NCBI GenBank assembly: GCA_003542955.1
Contig: DPJP01000319.1
Span: 27,228-35,203, forward strand
Length of the DNA: 7,976 nucleotides
Source: Armatimonadota bacterium
GTDB taxonomy: Bacteria > Armatimonadota > Zipacnadia > Zipacnadales > UBA11051
Direction: 5' to 3'
Shown here: one piece after another, positions 7,064 through 7,976 of the stretch
Layout of the letters: the number at the start of each line of letters is the position of its first letter
Numbering within the stretch: position 1 is the stretch's first letter
Translations under genes and position numbers: made by a program
The notes under the pieces: model-generated
Seen by the model: the letters and a program-made list of their open reading frames with translations, nothing else
Database searches by the model: none
What the model was told of the DNA's origin: nothing

Positions 7064-7976
7064 ATGCAGTACCGCACCATGCACAGCACCGGTGATGACC
7101 TCTCAGTCCTCGGCGCCGGGGCGATGCGCCTGCCCGGCAAGCGCGGCGGCATTGATGAAGAGCGAGCCCGCTCGCAGGTATACCGCCTCATCGATGCCGG
7201 TGTGAACTACATCGACACCGCCTGGACCTACCATGCGGGGGCCAGCGAGCCCTTCCTCGGCCGCATCCTGACAGGCTCCTATCGCGACCGGGTCCACATC
7301 GCCACCAAGCTCCCCTACTGGATGGTGGATACGCGCACGGATATGGACCGCCTGCTCGACATCCAGCTCGACCGTCTGAAGGCCGATTGCATCGAGTACT
7401 ATCTGATCCACAATATCGGCGGCGCGAGCTGGGAGAAGATGCTCAGGCTCGGGCTCGTCGACTTCATGGAGAAAGCAAAGCAGAGTGGGCGCGTGCGGCA
7501 CCTGGGATTCTCATCGCATGTGGGCACGGAGGATTTCAAGACGGTCGTGGACGGCTACGACTGGCAGCTCTGTCAGCTCCAGTACAACTATCTCGATGAA
7601 TTCGCGCAGGCGGGGACCGAGGGGCTGGAGTACGCGGCCGCGAAGGGGCTCGGCATCATCGTCATGGAACCGTTGCGCGGCGGCAGTCTGACCAAGTCCG
7701 TGCCGCCCGCCGTTCAGGCTATCTGGGACGAGGCGACGCTGAAGCGCTCCCCGGCCGAGTGGGGCCTGCGATGGGTCTGGGACCGGCCGGAGGTCCATAT
7801 GGTGCTCTCGGGGATGAATCAGGAGGCCCACATCGAGGAGAACCTCCGCATCGCCGACGCGGCCCATCCCAACTCCCTGACCGAGGAGGAGCTGAGGCTC
7901 ATCGCCCGTGTGGCGGAGCAGTACCGTGGCCTGATGCCGGTTGGCTGCACGGGCTGCGGCTACTGCATGCCCTGTC
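7064..7976 (+). CDS. Aldo/keto reductase with C-terminal 4Fe-4S ferredoxin-type domain, C-terminus missing
   Basis: The frame from ATG 7064 runs 304 codons to the right edge without a stop; AGGAG lies 6 nt upstream. It is a TIM-barrel aldo/keto reductase with the full catalytic tetrad visible: D51 and Y56 in YIDTAWTYHAG, K82 in IATKLPYW and H116 in YYLIHN. The later barrel segments HLGFSSH (146-152), QLQYNYLD (171-178) and GIIVMEPLRGG (197-207) are typical. Near the edge CTGCGYCMPC (295-304) gives four cysteines in C-x2-C-x2-C-x3-C spacing, a 4Fe-4S ligand set of the ferredoxin-tailed AKR subgroup, whose members are usually about 370-390 aa, so some 70-80 residues are missing. Known members reduce aldehydes or ketoses with NAD(P)H; the exact substrate is unknown. 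Its frequent partners are sugar-catabolism genes, which fits the neighbouring propeller and barrel proteins. Confidence 0.92.
   Translation, partial: MQYRTMHSTGDDLSVLGAGAMRLPGKRGGIDEERARSQVYRLIDAGVNYIDTAWTYHAGASEPFLGRILTGSYRDRVHIATKLPYWMVDTRTDMDRLLDIQLDRLKADCIEYYLIHNIGGASWEKMLRLGLVDFMEKAKQSGRVRHLGFSSHVGTEDFKTVVDGYDWQLCQLQYNYLDEFAQAGTEGLEYAAAKGLGIIVMEPLRGGSLTKSVPPAVQAIWDEATLKRSPAEWGLRWVWDRPEVHMVLSGMNQEAHIEENLRIADAAHPNSLTEEELRLIARVAEQYRGLMPVGCTGCGYCMPC

Noticed and set aside
1..7976. CRISPR arrays, tRNA or rRNA genes, insertion sequences or frameshifted genes
   Set aside because: No regularly spaced repeats, tRNA-like cloverleaf, transposase motif or broken reading frame was seen on reading both strands; coding is continuous in the six genes called.

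Overview
The window is GC-rich (clearly above 60% G+C by eye), densely coding bacterial DNA. Gene content recalls carbohydrate-scavenging lineages such as Planctomycetota, Armatimonadota, Lentisphaerota/Verrucomicrobiota and related uncultured groups: secreted proteins of unknown function, an Asp-box (BNR) sialidase-like protein, a putative glycosidase barrel, an MttB-family corrinoid methyltransferase and a ferredoxin-tailed aldo/keto reductase. The taxonomy is an inference from gene families only; no rRNA or other phylogenetic marker is present.

Layout. Two genes run leftwards. The first (1676 to 486) encodes a 396-aa secreted protein of unknown family. About 31 nt downstream of it lies the N-terminal 151 codons of a second secreted protein (start at 454, running off the left edge). 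These two look like one transcript. A 179-nt gap (1677-1855) separates them from a rightward set and must hold the 5' signals of both directions. The rightward set is: a 580-aa two-domain protein with an apparent TIM-barrel glycosidase-like domain (1856-3598); a 484-aa MttB-type methyltransferase without an amber codon (3678-5132, probably TTG start); a 598-aa BNR/Asp-box beta-propeller with a C-terminal LamG/concanavalin-like domain (5153-6949); and, after a 114-nt gap, the first 304 codons of an aldo/keto reductase whose 4Fe-4S cysteine motif sits at the right edge (7064 to the end).

How it may work together (inference). The leftward products carry export signals, whereas none of the four rightward proteins shows one. 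One reading is a catabolic locus in which secreted proteins meet a substrate outside, and cytoplasmic enzymes then cleave glycosidic bonds (barrel and propeller), remove a methyl group to a corrinoid protein (MttB homologue) and reduce a carbonyl or ketose (aldo/keto reductase). Such a locus would fit a methylated sugar, glycoside or quaternary-amine conjugate. No corrinoid protein, transporter, sulfatase or regulator is visible here, so the substrate cannot be named. The most unusual point is the methyltransferase embedded between two carbohydrate-type proteins.
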